Shown piece by piece: positions 61,757-64,000 of a stretch of DNA of 64,000 nucleotides (position 1 is its first letter; each line of letters opens with the position of its first letter). Both the position numbers and the translations under genes were made by a program. Under the pieces are notes generated by a model, which did no database searches, had not been told where the DNA came from, and saw nothing but the letters and a program-made list of their open reading frames with translations. This stretch comes from an uncultured Prevotellaceae bacterium (GTDB lineage Bacteria; Bacteroidota; Bacteroidia; Bacteroidales; Muribaculaceae). The stretch covers positions 62,001 through 126,000 of the forward strand of contig ONGE01000005.1 in assembly GCA_900317325.1 (NCBI GenBank). Reading direction: 5' to 3'.

Positions 61757-64000
61757 TGACCGCTATGAAAAAGATATTCTTACTTGCCGTAGCCGCCATC
61801 ATGGCAGCCGGCGCAATGCAGGCTAATACAGCCGACGACCTGCGTATTTATCTGAATCCCGGTCACGGCAGTTGGGGACCCAACGATCGCCCGATGGCGA
61901 CCATCTCCTACCCCATGCTGCCCGAGACTGGACGTCCCGACACCAACGGTTTCTACGAGAGTAACACCAACCTGTGGAAATCCATCCAGACGCGCGCTCA
62001 GCTCATCAAGATGGGCGTGAAACCCGAGAACATCACCATGTCGAGGTGGTTCAACGGCCCGTACCCCTATGTGAGCGGTGCCGAGGACGCCGAGATTTAT
62101 AACCGCCCCTTGTCGGAAATCTGCGAGGAGGTGGAAGTGGGCAACTACGACATGTTCCTGTCGCATCACTCCAACGCGTTGAACGACGGCACAGCGACCA
62201 ACTATCCGCTGATGCTCTATCGCGGTAATGACGGTGAAGGCGGCGACTTGGCTCCTGGCAGCCGTGCCATGGGCTTGACCTGCTGGCCCATCTTCTACAC
62301 CAACGAGATTGACCCGATGACCAACTACAGCCCCACGAGTCCCAACGTGCGTGGCGACATCAACTTCTATGGCAGTTCATCGACCCGTGTCGATCCCAAT
62401 ACCGGCATTGCCTATACCGGTTATCTGGGCGTGTTGAAACACGGTGCTCCCGGCTTCCTGGTAGAAGGTTACTTCCATACCTACCAGCCTGCTCGTCACC
62501 GTGCGCTGAACATTGATTATTGCCATCAGGAAGGTATCCGCATCGCTCGCGGTATCGGTGAATACTTCGGCCTGACACCCGATAACAAGGGTTATATCAT
62601 GGGTACCGTGAAGGATGTTCACAACCATCTTGTCCACAACCTGTACAACTACAATGCAGGCACCATGGACCAGTGGGCTCCCCTGAATGGTGCTGTTGTC
62701 ATCCTGTACAAGAACGGTCAGGAAGTGGCCCGCTACACCACCGACGGCAACTATAACGGCGTGTTCGTGTTCGAGAACCTGGATCCCGGCACCTACACCC
62801 TGGCCGTTGAAGCCGAGGGTTACAAGCCCCTGGGTGAATACACCAAGGCCACCGTCGACGGCGAATGGCAGGAATGGATCACCAAGGCAGCCGGCGACAT
62901 CGTTGTCGAGGCCAACAAGACCACCTATGAAGTTCCCCTGCTCGAGGCTACCGACTATGTGGTTCCCGAAGACCTCTACCAGAACTATTCCGAGCCTGAG
63001 CTGCCCGCTTATATGACCGCTCCCGACAAACTCAATCTGGTTAATGACGGCGGAACCGATTATGAGTTCGACGGCGTGATCAAGCGCATGCTTGTTCGCG
63101 GCGACAGCACTATCGTGCTGACCAACGCCGAGGACGGCACTCCTCACCTGTATCTCATCAACAATGTTGATAAGGTGATTGTCAAGGAACTGAGCATCAA
63201 CAATATCGCTCCCGTTGAACCCAACAATGCCGGCTTCTACAGCCGTCTGGCTGACATCTGCTTCACTGCCGACGACCAGCTCGTTGGTATCAACAGTGTA
63301 CAGACCCAGTACGGTGATGGCCAGGTTAACGAAGGCTATCAGCGCGGCACCTTGCGCCTGTACAAGTGGGCTGACTTTGACAGTGATCCCATTGAGTGGG
63401 TAACCACCCAGAGCTCGGCCAACTTCTACTACTATCGTGCTCAGTCGCTTGCTATCGACGGTGCATCGGACGAGTGCTTGGTAACCATCGTCGGCACCAA
63501 TGACGCTGCTTCCAGCGCCGGTGGCATGAGGTTCCTGAAACTGTCGATCGTCAGTGACCAGATCACCAGCACGGTTTACACCGAGAAGACCATCAACGCC
63601 TCGAGCAACTTCACCAGGGACAAGGTGGGTGTTCCCGTCCTGACCCTGTCGCCTCGCAGCGATGATAACGTGGTTCTTGATGGTGAAAACACCCTGCCGT
63701 TCGAGATCACGACCGCTAAGGCCAACGGCACCGACAGTCAGGTTGCCGGACGCTTCGAGAGCAACGAGGAGGACATTCCCGCTGTAGGCGTATCGTTCTT
63801 TAAGTATGCTCAGCACCAGTACATGGTGACCCCGTACATCGCTCCGCAACGCGCCGAGGCCAGTGTGGGCGGTATCAAGCTGTATGACATCACTGCCGGT
63901 CTCGACCAGGCCGCTCTGGTGGCTACCACCAACACCGACCTTGAGCCGCTGACTTGCGAGTTCATGTCGACCGGTGCAGCCGTTATCGGTACCGACATCA
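61756..64000 (+). CDS. Secreted N-acetylmuramoyl-L-alanine amidase-like protein (3' end outside window)
   Basis: This is an exported zinc amidase of the Amidase_3 type, expected to cut the bond between MurNAc and the stem peptide of peptidoglycan. The start at 61756 overlaps the previous stop; a second in-frame ATG at 61765 gives a compact signal peptide (MKKIFLLAVAAIMAAGAMQA). Zinc and catalytic residues are visible: H37 (YLNPGHGSWG), E68 (FYESNTNLW), H137/H138 (FLSHHSNA) and E237 (FLVEGYFHTY). A carboxypeptidase-regulatory/Cna-B-like module follows at about 275-355 (VVILYKNGQEVARYTTDGNY). From about 425 there is a beta-propeller-like region resembling DUF4623-type C-termini. The 748 codons seen have no stop before the window ends. 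Confidence 0.85.
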   Translation, partial: MTAMKKIFLLAVAAIMAAGAMQANTADDLRIYLNPGHGSWGPNDRPMATISYPMLPETGRPDTNGFYESNTNLWKSIQTRAQLIKMGVKPENITMSRWFNGPYPYVSGAEDAEIYNRPLSEICEEVEVGNYDMFLSHHSNALNDGTATNYPLMLYRGNDGEGGDLAPGSRAMGLTCWPIFYTNEIDPMTNYSPTSPNVRGDINFYGSSSTRVDPNTGIAYTGYLGVLKHGAPGFLVEGYFHTYQPARHRALNIDYCHQEGIRIARGIGEYFGLTPDNKGYIMGTVKDVHNHLVHNLYNYNAGTMDQWAPLNGAVVILYKNGQEVARYTTDGNYNGVFVFENLDPGTYTLAVEAEGYKPLGEYTKATVDGEWQEWITKAAGDIVVEANKTTYEVPLLEATDYVVPEDLYQNYSEPELPAYMTAPDKLNLVNDGGTDYEFDGVIKRMLVRGDSTIVLTNAEDGTPHLYLINNVDKVIVKELSINNIAPVEPNNAGFYSRLADICFTADDQLVGINSVQTQYGDGQVNEGYQRGTLRLYKWADFDSDPIEWVTTQSSANFYYYRAQSLAIDGASDECLVTIVGTNDAASSAGGMRFLKLSIVSDQITSTVYTEKTINASSNFTRDKVGVPVLTLSPRSDDNVVLDGENTLPFEITTAKANGTDSQVAGRFESNEEDIPAVGVSFFKYAQHQYMVTPYIAPQRAEASVGGIKLYDITAGLDQAALVATTNTDLEPLTCEFMSTGAAVIGTDI

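Overview
The window reads as chromosomal DNA of a gut-type Bacteroidales bacterium, most likely Muribaculaceae or a close Prevotella-like relative. The evidence is: promoters of the Bacteroidetes form TTTG/TTG-N19-20-TAnnTTTG; a GT3-type glycogen synthase beside an alpha-glucan phosphorylase; a lipoprotein TamA (TamL) with TamB; several secreted proteins ending in paired dockerin-like repeats; others ending in a short YDLMGRP...PGIYIHN tail; and a base composition judged by eye at about 55% GC. No rRNA, CRISPR array, prophage or complete insertion sequence is visible. Genus assignment is inference.

Layout. 1-5.6 kb: 3' end of ribBA, an HD hydrolase, a secreted endonuclease I and a ClpC-like AAA+ unfoldase without the usual N-domain. 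5.6-12.9 kb (minus): tamB-tamL envelope pair. 13.3-17.6 kb (minus): glycogen synthase and glycogen phosphorylase. 17.8-21.6 kb: dnaK (minus), then divergent udk-lptB. 21.9-31.5 kb: three large secreted proteins with dockerin-like C-termini; the last is a close match in catalytic layout to the Porphyromonas peptidylarginine deiminase. 31.7-36.4 kb: metallophosphoesterase/PQQ-propeller protein, LolC/E-like permease and PreA. 36.7-41.3 kb: tRNA-Gln(CTG), rpsP, then a redox run of flavodiiron protein and an NfnA/NfnB-like flavoprotein pair.

41.4-45.6 kb is clearly AT-rich and holds a HisC/CobD-like PLP enzyme, a cytidylyltransferase fused to a Gfo/Idh/MocA oxidoreductase, and a GNAT. It converges on licD, the last gene of a minus-strand surface-glycan operon (glycosyltransferase, KdsC-like phosphatase, flippase, galE, licD; 45-49.8 kb). 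Together these look like a cassette that makes a CDP-activated small alcohol or amino-alcohol phosphate and transfers it to a glycan. This is the best candidate here for an undescribed system, and its chemistry is inferred.

50-57.8 kb is housekeeping (yicC, small OMP, gmk, nadD, DUF5063-like, M18 aminopeptidase, ABC-F protein, umuC). 57.8-64 kb is a decayed and repeat-rich stretch: a gene remnant, a small secreted gene broken at a T6 tract, a duplicated promoter, two tandem paralogues sharing a near-identical 92-bp 3' cassette, a 180-bp MITE-like element with nested hairpins, then a beta-propeller protein coupled to a secreted cell-wall amidase that runs off the end. Short palindromic repeats and heptamer arrays (gattaga, rttagga, ggactar) fill many intergenic gaps.
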